This document shows, one piece after another, positions 13,287 to 27,739 of a stretch of DNA of 64,000 bases. Source of the DNA: Hirudinaria manillensis (taxonomy: Eukaryota > Annelida > Clitellata > Hirudinida > Hirudinidae); NCBI GenBank assembly GCA_034509925.1, contig CM067532.1, positions 10,143,680 to 10,207,679 of the forward strand. Direction: 5' to 3'. Every line of letters begins with the position of its first letter. Position 1 is the first letter of the stretch. The position numbers and the translations under genes were made by a program. The notes under the pieces are model-generated. The model searched no databases. It saw only the letters and a list, made by a program, of their open reading frames with translations, and was not told the DNA's origin.

Positions 13287-16200
13287 ATGGAAGAATCTGG
13301 GACGAAGAGACGCGTATCGTGGATAAAAGACGTTTCATCGATCGATTCCATCATCGTCTTGTTGCTACTCCTGTCGGCCCTCTCCCTCGTGGGTTGTACC
13401 CCTGATAAGGGTAAGATTTATACGAACCAGTGGGTCATTCAGGTCGATGGTGGAGAGGAGTCTGCCAAGAAGGTGGCCGAAGCCCATCGTTTGGTCTACG
13501 TGGATAAGGTTGGTACGATGCATTTTGTTTTTGTGCTTTCTGCTTGCTAGGATGATTATTTAGGATTATTTAATATTATTTAGGATTATTTAATATTATT
13601 TAGGATTATTTAATATTATTTAGGATTATTTAATATTATTTAGGATTATTTAATATTATTTAGGATTATTTAATATTATTTAGGATTATTTAAGATTATT
13701 TAGGATTATTTAATATTATTTAGGATTATTTAAGATTATTTAGGATTATTTTATTTATCTTGTAACTGTTTAAATATTTAATTTATTATTTTTTGAGAAT
13801 ATGTCGAGTCATTGTGAATGAAGCTAATAATAATGATAATAATGATGATAGTGATGATGGTGGTGGTGATGATGATAGTCGAGCTTTTAATTATTGATGT
13901 CCTTGTGGTTATTCTCCTCATTGTCGTGCAGCGTGGACAGATGCTACCGGAGCATTGCGTGGAGACGTCGTGTGTCTCTTGATGAACTCCTTAACTTCCA
14001 TCCATCGTTCATCCATCCATCGTTCATCCATCCATCGTTCATCCATCCATCGTTCATCCATCCATCGTTCATCCATCCATCCATCCATCCATCCATCCAT
14101 CCATCCATCCATCCATCCATCCATGTTGCCATGTTTTTCAACATTACTTAACACGACCGGCTAAAAACACTGACGTTGGGAATAGTTTGTGATCTGCTTA
14201 TTTTGATGCCTGGCCATACCGATGGTGATGATGAACGATTATGGATGGGTACTGATAGTAATGATGATGATGATGATGATGACGACGACGCTAATGATGA
14301 TGATGATGATTGATTGTGACGAAGATTGCGACGACGATGATACGACTATCAAGACCCTATCGATGATTATAAAGTCATCTTTCAACCATCCCTCTGATTC
14401 CAGACAACATTACCTACTCCTTATTGCCGTTTATTATCATTATCATAATTTATGAATTATTATTAATTATTCACCCTCACCGTAGCAGGATTGAATTGAC
14501 GGTGTAATTAATGCCGTTTTGGTTTCAATGGCACGATTGGTCTCATAAATTAATTGCTTATTATTATTATTATTATTAATTATTATTGCTATTATTATTA
14601 TTATTATGAACCTTAAGAATATTAATCACATTATCGTAATAACAACAATAATATCGTTTGTATCGCGTTTACTGCTGGATGGGTTTGTGAAGACAACATA
14701 CAATAGCAACAACGTTAGGAATTCATGGAAGAATACAATGGAAATGATTGTAAATAGAACAAACAAAGATGCAATTATGCAATCAAATCTTTATTATTAT
14801 TATTATTATTATTATTGTTATTATTATTATTATTATTGTTATTATAATTGTTATTATTATTATTATTAGTAGTAGTATTAATAGTAATAGTAGTAATTCA
14901 AAACAAACTATGGCATTGACGACAAAACACAGCCATGACCTGCTTAAGTCAACAATACGTCATTCATCTCTTAATGACACGCCCAGCTGATTTAAATATT
15001 AATTAATCAACAACCGACGAAATTTATGCGATTAGATTATGATATTAATATTAAATAGACTTTGGCCTGGTGATTGTAATTATCTCATTAATTATGCAAA
15101 TGAGACGATCAATATTCATGCGGAACGGATGGCCGTGTAATGACATGGTGATTGCATTAATTCCGACCCGGAATTTCCAACGAGGTCCTTGAACCTCTGC
15201 TCTGATTGGTCGGTTGACACGATGACGTTGCCTTGGTAACCGCTGCTATTGGTCAATTATTTTATTTGTTTATGTTATTTATTTACAATATTTCTTCTTA
15301 TTTACTGAGTAAGATTTAAACAAATTATTTAATTTAATATTTTTTTATTGGTTATCGGATTCGAGATTTTGTCATCATCGTCGTCGTCATCATCATCATC
15401 ATCATAGTCGTCGTCGTCGTCGTCGTCAGCAGAATGGCCGTTATTGGTGTTGTTGTTATTGTTGATGTTGTCGAGAAGGAATTCAATTGGATCACGTTCC
15501 ATGAACCGTGATGGATGGTCATAAGACCGTGTGAGGTTGCTGGTTGTGGTGATGATGACGACGACGAGGATGCTGCTGCTGATGATGATGATGATTCCAA
15601 GATTTTAAGTGTACTACATATTTTGGAATCGGAACGCTGCATATTTGGGAATGGATGGATGGAAAATGAATGAACGGATGGATGGATGAATGGATGGATG
15701 GATGGATGGATGGATGGGCGGACGGTTGTCATGGAATAGGAAATGGGAGAACTCTCAAGCGATCAAACGACCATTAGAAAGTCCAGCATGAGTTGCCGAT
15801 CGGATTTTAATTACAAGACCTGTGATGGTGGGATGAGGAGTTTGTGGAGAGAGTGAGGGAGGGAGATGATGATGATGATGATGATGAGGAGAAGGAGGAT
15901 GGATGGATGGATGGATGAAGGGTGGATCTATTTCTGGAAGGATCGATATTTCTTGGAAGAGCGTAAGAACGGTTGGATTCAAACTAGTAACTCCATTTCA
16001 CGGATGGATTGATGGCGATGATGACGATTACGACAATGCTAGTGATGGTGGTCATGATGACGATGGCAATGCTGGTAGAGGTGGTGGTGGTGATGATGAT
16101 GATGATGATGATGATGATGCCCGCTGCGAAGGGGATGAAAGATAGTTCCATCTCTTCCTGGATTTTCCAGGCATTGATCTTTTGCCAAGTTTTGAAGCTT

Positions 16201-16496
16201 TGATGGGATTTCCATTCAAACGACCTTGAACTTTGGAGGTTATGTTTCATTAGTGGAGCAGTTCATCCAGTCTTCCATCCATCCATCCATCCATCCATCC
16301 ATCCATCCATCCATACATCCATCAATCCATCCATCCATCCATCCATCCATCCATCCATCCATCCATCCATCCATCCATACATCCATAAAGAAGCTCCATA
16401 ATGTCGGTGCTTATTTGATTGCTCATTCTCACACGTTTCCGACTTGTTTTATGGAGCGTGGACATGATAATGATGACTGGAAAGCCCACGTGGTGA

Positions 16497-16530
<34 letters not shown>

Positions 16531-17136
16531 GCTGGTGATAATTACGAATATAGCATTAGGGGGCAGAAGAAGAATATGATGATTATGATGATGATGATGA
16601 TGGTGGAAACATTGATAGCATCAGATGTTCTGGCTCTACAGTGATAAGCTCAGAGATGGATGGAGGAATTCCATGAAGGAGTTGGAACATTCGGTGTGCT
16701 GGAGATAAGAGATGTATGGAAAAAGTAGATCGTCATCATCATCATCATCATCGTCAATTATTATTTATATTATTATTATTATTATTATTATTATTTATTA
16801 TTATTATTATTATTAGTACGCCATATTTCTTTGATCGTCTAAAATTAGACGCTGAACTGGGATGTTTGAGTTGCATGGAATAACTGAAGGAAATTCAATT
16901 TGCACTCTGAAGATCTTGTACGTGTGTGCGTGTGTGTGCGTTTGTGCGCGTAAAATTGCATGTGTGATTGCTTGTTTACATGCTAGGGTAATATTTATAA
17001 TAATAATAAGAAGAATAATAACCATAATAATTATTATAATTTATAATCTTTATTTTTGACCATTAATAACCATAATAACCTTGATTATTGCTTTATTTTA
17101 CCACACAAATATGGAAACTATTTCGAAGTGATAATA

Positions 17137-17180
<44 letters not shown>

Positions 17181-18566
17181 TCCAAGTACAAGACTTGAGA
17201 TAGAATGAGATACCGGTGTATTGATAAGTATTGATAAGTACTCGGATATTTATTTTCAGATGGTCTGTTGGTGATAGTGGTTTGATTGATATCAACCGAT
17301 AGTCATTTGGTTGATAATGGCAGTGTGCGTTGATTGAAATGCTTTCAATCAACCTCTGTTCTATATATATGTATGGACATTATGGAGCTTCTTTATGGAT
17401 GGATGGATGGATGGATGGATGGATGGATGGATGGATGGATGGATGGATGGATGGATGGATGGATGGATGGATGGATGGATGGATGGATGGATGGATTGAA
17501 GACTGGATGAACTGCTCCATTAATATACAAATATATTATTATGTATGCAAAGACAGATATGTAACCGTTGTCTTACCCATTATGAAGTACCTCTCATACT
17601 TGAGTGGACATACTTGATCTAACATTATTTAATAATATCGAAGATGCTAATTGCTATACCAATGATCATCATCAATACCTTTCAATCAATTAATCGATCA
17701 ATCAATCAATACAGGTGATGGACGGTTATTACCTGGTAATGCACAGGAGGATGGCCAAAAGGTCACTGGGTTCAACGTCTACGTTAAACTACGAGTTAAA
17801 ACACGATCGGAACGTGAGTGAATGCTAGAATGAATATTCATTTCGAATTCATTATAATAATAAATTTTATGTTAATTAAGATTTCAAATGTATATTTAAT
17901 AATCAGCGCCATATTTGAGTTATGCGCTATAAAAATAACAACATAAATCATCATCATCATCGTCATCCTCTCAGTCGTCGTCATCATCGTCATCATCGTC
18001 ACCAACAACAACAAGTTGGATACGAGATGCTACAACCCCGGGACACACGCAAATCCGTAATTAAAGGAACCCGAGGACGAAACGATCCGTCATAATAGGA
18101 AGAGACTTCACGCTTCGTTGCATGTTCTTTTTCCAGTCACGCTCCACCAGAGCTTGGCGGAATTTGCGTTGTCAGCGTTTCCTTTTCAAGATGATTGATT
18201 GATTGATTGATTGATTGATGGATGGATGGATGGATGGATGGATGATGGATGGAAGGATGGATGGAGGCCCGGTGGAATGATGGAGTGGGAGGCAATGGAG
18301 CACGTCATCTAAGGGGCACTGGTAACCGTGCCAAGACTGATAGCCATCATCATCGTCATCATCACCACCACCATCATCGTCGTCATCATCGTCATCATCA
18401 TCGCCTCAGTGGTTTTCTAACGAACTGCTTTCCATGGCCTGCAGATCACGTGGTTCCAGCAGCAGGTTGCCAAGAAACGTGTCAAGCGTGACCACACCAG
18501 GGTACGCTTCACCGACCCTAAGTGGCCCAGGATGTGGTACCTGGTGAGTGTATAATATAGTAACGC

Positions 18567-18618
<52 letters not shown>

Positions 18619-18665
18619 TTTTATAATTAAATTACTATTATAGTAATTTATAATTAATTTAATAA

Positions 18666-18705
<40 letters not shown>

Positions 18706-18856
18706 AGCAATAATATTTTAACGATAGCTACATTATGGCAGAACAAAGTCATGATATAATAATAATAACCAGTGGTATTATCTTGATGATTCTGTTGGAT
18801 GTCTTTCAAGTGCATTTATCATTTTAATTGCTCATCATCATCATCACAACTATGAC

Positions 18857-18904
<48 letters not shown>

Positions 18905-20318
18905 AACTACGACAATCATCATCATCATCATCACCACAACTGTGACAATCATCATCATCATCATCACCACAACTATGACAATCATCATCATCACCATCTT
19001 CTTCTTGGTGGTTACAGAACAGAGGTTCCTACCTGGACATGAACGTGATACCAGCCTGGAGCAAAGGATACACAGGAAAGAATGTCGTTGTTTCCATCTT
19101 GGACGATGGAATTGAAAAGGACCACCCGGATCTCAAGAGGAACTACGTACGTGCTGCATGACTGCCACGACCGTGACGTCATCGTCATGAATATTAATTA
19201 ATGCTAATTAATTATTTTATTAATTAAATAATTAATTTAATTATATGTGTGTTTGATTGTGTTGCAATTAATCTGTTTGTAATTGGAAGAATAATTGATG
19301 ATGAATTGGGAATATTTGAATTTGTTGTTATTGTTTTTAAAATAATAATAATATATTTCAAATAATAATTAAATAAATAATAATAATAACTAATAATAAT
19401 TAATAATACTAATTATTAATAATAATAATATTCATTGTTATTAGGATGCCAGGGCCAGTTACGACGTCAACGAACATGACCACGATCCACAGCCACGATA
19501 CGAACCGACCAATGAGAACAAGTCTGCTGACCTTTCAACTTTGAACTTGTGATGATGGTGGTGGTGATGATGATGATGATGATGATGAGATATTATTGAC
19601 CTTTAGATTTTTTTATAAATAATTGTTATTCTGGTTTTTTTTTATTGAAATAATATTCAATTTTATTGTTGGCATCAATCAATATTGGTTGATTGATTGA
19701 TTGATTGATTGATCGATTGATTGATCCAATAGTTTAATTGACTCTTTAACCTCAACCCGACGACCTTTGAACTTCAGGCACGGAACGAGGTGCGCCGGAG
19801 AAGTGGCTGCAGAGTCAAACAACGGCATCTGTTCAACCGGAGTGGCATTCAACGCCAGGATAGGAGGTGAGGACGACGACGACGATGGCGATGGTGGTGA
19901 TGATAGTGGTGATGATGATGATGATCCATGGTTGAAAGTCATCGATTGAGAGTTTTGTTGTTGATCAATTGAAAGGCGTGAGGATGTTGGACGGGGACGT
20001 CACGGACGCTGTGGAGGCCCAGTCGCTGAGTTTGAACCCCAACTACATCCACATCTACAGTGCCTCCTGGGGTCCCGACGACGACGGACGGACCGTGGAC
20101 GGCCCGGGTCCCCTCGCCTACAGGGCATTCCACGACGGGGTCTTCAAGGTACGTGGTTTGAGAATCGCTTGGGAATTGATCACTCTCAGTAAAATTATTT
20201 AGTTCATAATTAAGTCACTGCTAAAGTTATTCAGTTTTTCACTCAATCAATCAACCACCCACTTGATCATTCAATCACCCAACCATTCAATCAATCACTT
20301 ACCTAACCACCCATTCAC

Positions 20319-20351
<33 letters not shown>

Positions 20352-21561
20352 CGTCAATCAAAGGGCAGAGACGGCCTCGGCTCCATATTCGTCTGGGCCT
20401 CCGGCAACGGCGGTCAGAACGGCGACAATTGCAACTGCGACGGTTACACGAACATCATTTACACGTTGAGTGTCAGCAGTGCATCCGAGAACGGACTCGT
20501 ACCTTGGTACTCGGAGGCATGTCCTTCTGCACTCGCAACCACCTACAGCAGTGGTTCAGCTACGGAGAAGCAGATCGTCAGTTATTATTTACTAATATAA
20601 TTATATTAATAATTATATTATATTATATTATATAGGATATTATGTGTTATCGTTGTATTTTATGAAATTATATCGACTGTGTTTATTATGATATGCCATT
20701 AATATTATTATTATTATTATTTCCAACAATGGGTCCCAATATTATATAGGGAAAAATAAAACGTGAATTTATAAACATTATAATATTAATAAATAATTTA
20801 TAAATATTAATTTATAAATATTAATTAATAAAACAAGTTAATTTATAAATTGAACTTTCATACGAAGGTGACGACGGACCTGAACAAGTCTTGCACGGAG
20901 CAACACACGGGGACGTCTGCCAGTGCACCACTTGCGGCTGGAATATGTGCCCTCGTGCTTCAGGCAAAGTAAGTTGGTCTTTGGTAGTGGTGGTAGTGAT
21001 GATGATGATTATAGTGGTGATGATGATGATGATGATTATGGTTATGGTGGTGGTGATGATGATGATTATGATTATGATGATGATGGTGGTGGTGGTGGTG
21101 GTGATGATGATGATTATGGTGGTGGTGATGATGATGATGATTATGGTGGTGGTGGTGATGATAATGATGATGATGATGATGAGCTGCATTTTAGCCATTT
21201 CGATTGTTAATTGCTGCGTTGATGGTTAAAGGTTGACCTTGAAATTAGTGAGGGACGAATTGTTCGATTTGGAATTAATTTTTAGGGATTTTTTAAAAAT
21301 ATTTATAAAACTATTTTTTTTATATCGAAATTAATTAATTTCAGTTAACTGGACTTGTTAATTGATTTTATTATAAAATTATTAATGAATTAATTAATTG
21401 CAGTCCTTACCTGACCTGGAGGGATCTCCAGCACATCGTGGTGTTGGCTGCAAAGCAAGCGAATCTGGTCAGCGATGATTGGCACTTCAACGGGGTAGGG
21501 AGAAAAGGTGGGATTTGAACCCGTGTGGGGTGCCTTTCACTTTATGGAATCATAACTGGTG

Positions 21562-21592
<31 letters not shown>

Positions 21593-21745
21593 TAATAATA
21601 ACAATAATAATAATAATAATAATTGGTAATGATAATGTTGGAAAAATGATGATGATGATGGAATGATGACGACGACGATGAGAATGGACGAGTTCATTCG
21701 GGCCGAGGTACATGGTACAATTTTCCCGAATTAATTAAAAAAATA

Positions 21746-21785
<40 letters not shown>

Positions 21786-22745
21786 GACATGGATTCTATC
21801 TCGTCGTGAGGTCAGAAATGTGGATTCTGAAATATGGAATCGGTGCTTTATGGAAGTTGTGAGACTTCTGCTGTCCATTAGCAGTCGTTATCCATTATCA
21901 ACATGTCTGACCGAGAGGAAGTTGGCATCGGTGGTGATGATGATGATGATGGTTTCCATGGGAACTGACCGACAGCAACTCCAGAGCAGTCGCTTCAAAC
22001 GAGACCAAAGACCTCGGGAAGCATGCATTAAATATTAGACGGATGATGACTCGTGGACTGTCCTGGCGGTGACGACGACGACGACGATGGTGGTGGTGGT
22101 GATGATGATGATTGTAACGAAGATATGTTTGGTGACTTGATTGATGATGATGATGATGACATCAATGATAGTAGCAATTAGTAGTATTTATTTATTAAGT
22201 TATTAATTTATTATTATTTATTATTAAGTTAATAATTAATTTATTATTAACTTTTTCCTTCCTTCGTTCGATCGATCGATCAGTCAGTCACCACTTTGGC
22301 TTCGGTCTGATGGACGCAGGGTCCATGGTTGACTTGGCAGAGAATTGGACCAACGTGCCTCAGCAGAAGAAATGTGAAGCAACTTACAGGAACATACCAC
22401 ACAAGTAATCGATCGTATAATAATAATTATATAATATTTATATATTTATTAGTTTATATAATATATAATATATATATACTAGTTTATATATTATATATAA
22501 TATATATATATTGGTTTATATAATATATACATATTAGTTTATATAATATTTATATATTAGTTCATATAATATACAATATTTATATATTAGTGTAACATTT
22601 TATTATTTACTTTGTTTAATTTTTTAAATAATTTTTATTAATTTATTAGTCACTTGTAAAGTAATATCAATATCTAAATGGCATCTAAGATGATAAATTT
22701 TAAATATTTTTGTTTCTGTGTTTTTATGTAGCTTCCATAAAGATA

Positions 22746-22801
<56 letters not shown>

Positions 22802-22907
22802 GCCATTAATGTTATTATTATTATTGTTGTTATTATTATTGTTATTGTCATTAATGTTATTATTATTATTGTCATTATTTTTATTATTATTATTATTATT
22901 GTCATTA

Positions 22908-22956
<49 letters not shown>

Positions 22957-23236
22957 GCATGTGCTTGTGTAATGGCGAACATTATAATTTGAAAATATTT
23001 CCCAAAACGTCCTCAGTAAAGTTTAAAACGCGAGTCCTGGAAGTCCCTCGTAATTCCCGGGAGCCATAAATAACTTTTCGAGACAATTTCGGAGACACTT
23101 TGCGATGCTCGCTTTTATGCTTAAAAATGATTCTCCTTTTTATTTTAAGTCCAACAATTTATCATATTTTTGAAGAAAATTTATTTCAATTTTTCTTTCC
23201 CTTTTTCTTTTCCTGTTGCCATTATTATTATTATTA

Positions 23237-23270
<34 letters not shown>

Positions 23271-23294
23271 GTGTTATTATTATTATTAGTGTTC

Positions 23295-23330
<36 letters not shown>

Positions 23331-23717
23331 TCATTATATATTAGTGTTATTATTATTATTATTATATTATGGTACGTTTGAAATCACCCTGAAGTGATTA
23401 TGACCTGCTACTAAACGTTCAAACATCTCACCCTCGGGACTTCAAAAATTCCCGCAGTCGTCTGCAAAGTGCACTCAAGTGACCCTCTCGAGTGAACTTC
23501 AAAGGTCATCTCTGACCATTTATGTGGCGCTCGTTTACAATGTTTCGATGCGAACGAAGTCGTAAAAAAAAAGTCCGTCATCGTCCGATGGATGGATCGT
23601 CGTTCGAAAAAGAGGTTCTTTGGACCTCGCAAGACTTTGCTTTCATCTGCTGAGATCTGTTATGTTATAGATATGTTCTAGCTGTGGGGTCCACAATGGT
23701 CTAAAACATTATAGTTG

Positions 23718-23751
<34 letters not shown>

Positions 23752-25047
23752 AATCATTATTATTAGCTGCTAGTTTAGTTTAGTATTTAGTTTAATAACC
23801 ACAAAATCTGTTACATTCTAACGACGACAACAACTTAACCACCGTTCTCGTCTCCGCGGCAACAGAGGTCTGAGGGTCAACAGCAAGATCGAACTCTCCA
23901 TGCCGAGCAGCGGATGCCAGGCCAGCAGTTCCTACCCGAACGAGAAGGTGAGGTACCTGGAGCACGTTCAGATCATCATCACGCTGACTGCCCAAAGGAG
24001 GGGGGACCTCGAGATATCCCTGACCTCCCCGTCCGGCACTCGGTCCGTCATGCTCGCTCGACGGCCGAGGGACGACAGCGGCGACGGATTCAACAACTGG
24101 ACTTTCATGACCACCCACTGCTGGGGCGAGAATCCGGTCGGAACGTGGAAACTGGAGATCAAGAACACGTACAGCATCTGTGAGTTTACGTTTGTCTTTT
24201 TTGTTTGTTTGCTTCTTTGTTTACTTAAGTGTAGTTGCAAAAAGCAGACCGTTTTGAAATTATTTATTCCGACCTTATACGTATAATTTATTAATAAATG
24301 GTTTAATAATTGTAAAGTTTTTATAGCCCAACTCTACCGCTGGACCCTGGTACTTTACGGCACTTCCGAAAGACCCTACGACGCCTCCGCCCTCGGCCTC
24401 TCGTCCAATCAGGCGAGACATGCCAATCCGGGTCGCCATTGGCAACACTCGCAGAACCTCCACGACGTTCAGTGGATGTCAGCGCATCACCAAGGTAGGA
24501 GTTGAATGCCAGGCATAAGGGTTCAATCCGGTCGTATCTCTATTCGGTGTTAATAATAATAATTATAATAGTTATAATAATAATAATAATGATGATGATG
24601 ATACAGCAATAATAACAATAGTGGAATCGACACTTTTGTATTAATAATAATAATTATAATTCTTATTATAATAATGATAATATAGCAATAATAACAATAG
24701 TGGAATTGACCTTTTTGTGACACTCGTTTTTACTTTGCTTACTTTCAGGCTCGTCTCAAAACAGAAACGCTGGCTACCAAAACAACAACAACAACAACAA
24801 CAACAGGTCACACTACAAGCCAGGCCAGCGAAGCCACATGCAGTCGAAGATCAGACACGAGAGCCACCACTTTGTTGAATCCAACCCCCACTCGTCCTAC
24901 TCGTCCTCCTCCTCCTCCTCGTCGGCGTCGTCGTCTCGTCGTCGAATGTCGTTGTCTTCGAATGTCGGCGTCTGCTTGGCCGTCGCTCTAGTCGCCGTAG
25001 CTCGTCGTTGGCGGATCGTCGCAGACGACTTTCCGCTCGTCACGTGA
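13287..25047 (+). CDS. Furin/PC5-type proprotein convertase (subtilisin-like, kexin family), 14 exons
   Basis: This serine endoprotease would cut precursor proteins at paired basic sites in the secretory pathway. Coding exons: 13287-13508, 17715-17813, 18445-18543, 19018-19146, 19445-19521, 19778-19866, 19976-20148, 20364-20576, 20868-20968, 21404-21507, 22284-22404, 23866-24179, 24327-24494, 24749-25047. They join in phase to 735 aa. The order is: hydrophobic signal (about 20-37), prodomain, autocleavage site KKRVKR ending at Arg122, catalytic domain with Asp169 ([12 protein letters not shown]), His210 (HGTRCAG), oxyanion Asn311 (WASGNGG) and Ser384 (GTSASAP), then a P domain with RRGDL at 520-524. 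The tail (exon 14) has poly-Asn and poly-Ser runs and a short hydrophobic stretch; there is no Cys-rich region. Sequence words fit furin and PC5/6 better than PC1 or PC2. The ATG at 13287 is the natural start just before the signal. Family is certain; the exact paralog is not. Confidence 0.93.
13561..13750. repeat. 20-bp minisatellite in convertase intron 1
   Basis: About 9.5 copies of TAGGATTATTTAATATTATT. The unit is itself two related 10-mers. Two copies carry the variant TAAGATTATT. It starts only about 50 bp after the exon 1 donor. Confidence 0.95.
13996..14125. repeat. CGTTCATCCATCCAT (15 bp) then (CATC)n
   Basis: Five copies of a 15-bp unit pass into a pure CATC array, so the larger unit probably arose from the tetranucleotide by one mutation and amplification. 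Confidence 0.9.
14572..14873. repeat. (TTA)n tracts
   Basis: Tracts at about 14,559-14,607 and 14,790-14,867 of TTA with GTT variants. Confidence 0.75.
15650..15725. repeat. (GGAT)n array
   Basis: GGAT units with GAAT interruptions. Confidence 0.85.
15865..16128. repeat. GAT and GGAT tracts
   Basis: GAT run at 15,865-15,887, GGAT at 15,898-15,918, and GAT/GGT tracts at 16,012-16,120. Confidence 0.75.
16274..16386. repeat. (CATC)n array
   Basis: About 27 CATC units with a few substitutions. Confidence 0.92.
16768..17182. repeat. (TTA)n tracts
   Basis: Runs at 16,768-16,816 and 17,138-17,181. Confidence 0.8.
17394..17495. repeat. (GGAT)n array
   Basis: About 25 perfect GGAT units, ending 220 bp before convertase exon 2. 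Confidence 0.95.
18192..18245. repeat. (GATT)n then (GGAT)n
   Basis: A GATT run turns into a GGAT run, showing how one tetranucleotide can give rise to the other. Confidence 0.88.
18569..18705. repeat. (TAA)n and (TTA)n facing tracts
   Basis: TAA run at 18,569-18,616 and TTA run at 18,669-18,705, about 50 bp apart in opposite orientation; the transcript could fold into a long A-U hairpin. Confidence 0.85.
18834..18991. repeat. (ATC)n with a 27-bp higher-order unit
   Basis: ATC runs separated three times by CACAACTATGACAA-like spacers. Confidence 0.85.
20990..21184. repeat. GAT/GGT compound tract in convertase intron
   Basis: Long purine-rich mixture of GATGAT, GGTGGT and GATTAT in the intron after exon 9. 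Confidence 0.9.
21561..21787. repeat. (TAA)n and (GTT)n tracts
   Basis: TAA run at 21,561-21,623 and GTT run at 21,747-21,786. Confidence 0.85.
22427..22592. repeat. AT-only repeat
   Basis: Irregular copies of TTAGTTTATATAATAT within the intron before the P-domain exon; self-complementary and likely to form cruciform-like structures. Confidence 0.8.
22747..22955. repeat. (TTA)n array, about 210 bp
   Basis: TTA units with repeated GCCATTAATG and GTCATT variants that recur at intervals, suggesting segmental copying within the array. Confidence 0.9.
23219..23371. repeat. (TTA)n array
   Basis: TTA units with GTG-containing variants (TTAGTGTTATTA) recurring at least three times. Confidence 0.88.
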
Positions 25048-26043
25048 TCGGCCGTTATGAGGCTGTTGTTGCTTTTGTTCTTGTTGAAGTAAATTTTGTA
25101 AAGAAACAACAACATCCACCTTTTGCATTCTCGGCTTTCAAAGGTGCCCCGGAAGCACCCGGAATGACCTGGAATGACCTTGAATGACCTGCAACCGGGG
25201 ATGACTTGGTAAAAGTCTCAAGAGTTTTGTACGTCACCGTTGACTTCTTCCTGTTCGCTACTGTTTTTATTATTATTTATTATTTATTTTTATTATTTTC
25301 GTATTTTGAACGAAAAAGTACTTGAAATTCGATCTCCTATCGCCAATGAGGAGAGGAACCTGCGAGTTTGAAACAACATTCCAAAAGTGGACGACTCTTA
25401 TTCTTATTCTTATTATTTTTTTTATTTAATTATTTTATTTCTCTACAATTTAAATTTTAAATCGAAAAAATATTCTCCCGCCGACCTCTTGAAAAATTGA
25501 GTCTTCGTCTGCCGAGCCGATGAAAGAATTTGTAAATTTTACTCGTTCTATTTTATTTAATTTTTACCGATTAAGACTTTGTTTTTGTTGCTAAACACAC
25601 GTTGTCATGACGACCGTAACTCGTAAGAAAATCGTAACGAAGATGTAAACGGAGGAGAACACGAGGTCAAGTTTCGAGATTTTGGGTGCCAAGAGGCTGG
25701 TTATATAGTTTAAAATGAGATTAATGAACAGTTCATAAATGGTGACCCTTATTATAATAATAATAATATTTAATGTTTTATCATTGTATTTATTGTTGCC
25801 AATCCGCGTCTTTCCAGGGCACCATTGGTCACCTCAGCACAGGTGGATTCCTGGACCTTTTCCTTTTGCTCCTAAATTATAGAATATAAATTATTTGGTA
25901 AATAATCCCGCAGTGTAATGCCATGTAATAGATATTAATGTTTAATATTTTATAATTACTCTCATAAATAAATAATTAAGTCACGAATAGGGTAAAATGG
26001 TACACAACGTAGTCTGGTCAATTATACAAGCAGCTGTATCTTG
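25048..26043. other. Spacer between convergent convertase and ASPDH
   Basis: This stretch should contain both 3' untranslated regions. It is AT-rich, with a short triplicated 10-bp motif (GGAATGACCT-like) at 25,162-25,191 and TTATTCTTATTC runs near 25,398. Sense AATAAA occurs at 25,977-25,982, far from the convertase stop, and a minus-strand AATAAA lies at 25,789-25,794. No gene is seen. Confidence 0.6.
25789..25794 (-). promoter_or_regulatory. Candidate poly(A) signal of ASPDH
   Basis: TTTATT on the plus strand reads AATAAA on the minus strand, about 250 nt past the ASPDH stop codon. Position is plausible, but the AT-rich context makes chance matches common. Confidence 0.35.

Positions 26044-27739
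<1,696 letters not shown>

Larger units (their letters stand above)
13509..17714 (+). other. Intron 1 of the convertase gene (4.2 kb)
   Basis: This is the longest intron of the convertase. It opens with GTTGGT after codon 74 and ends in ATACAG. It holds the 20-bp minisatellite at 13,561-13,750, the TTCATCC-type array at 13,996-14,125, several TTA and GAT tracts, and GGAT or ATCC arrays at 15,650, 15,898, 16,274 and 17,394. No other exon or gene was recognised inside it. A first intron of this size is a plausible place for regulatory elements, but none can be identified by eye. Confidence 0.7.

Noticed and set aside
24838-25047. Separate 69-codon gene starting at the internal ATG
   Set aside because: It is the in-frame end of convertase exon 14, joined in phase to the P domain.
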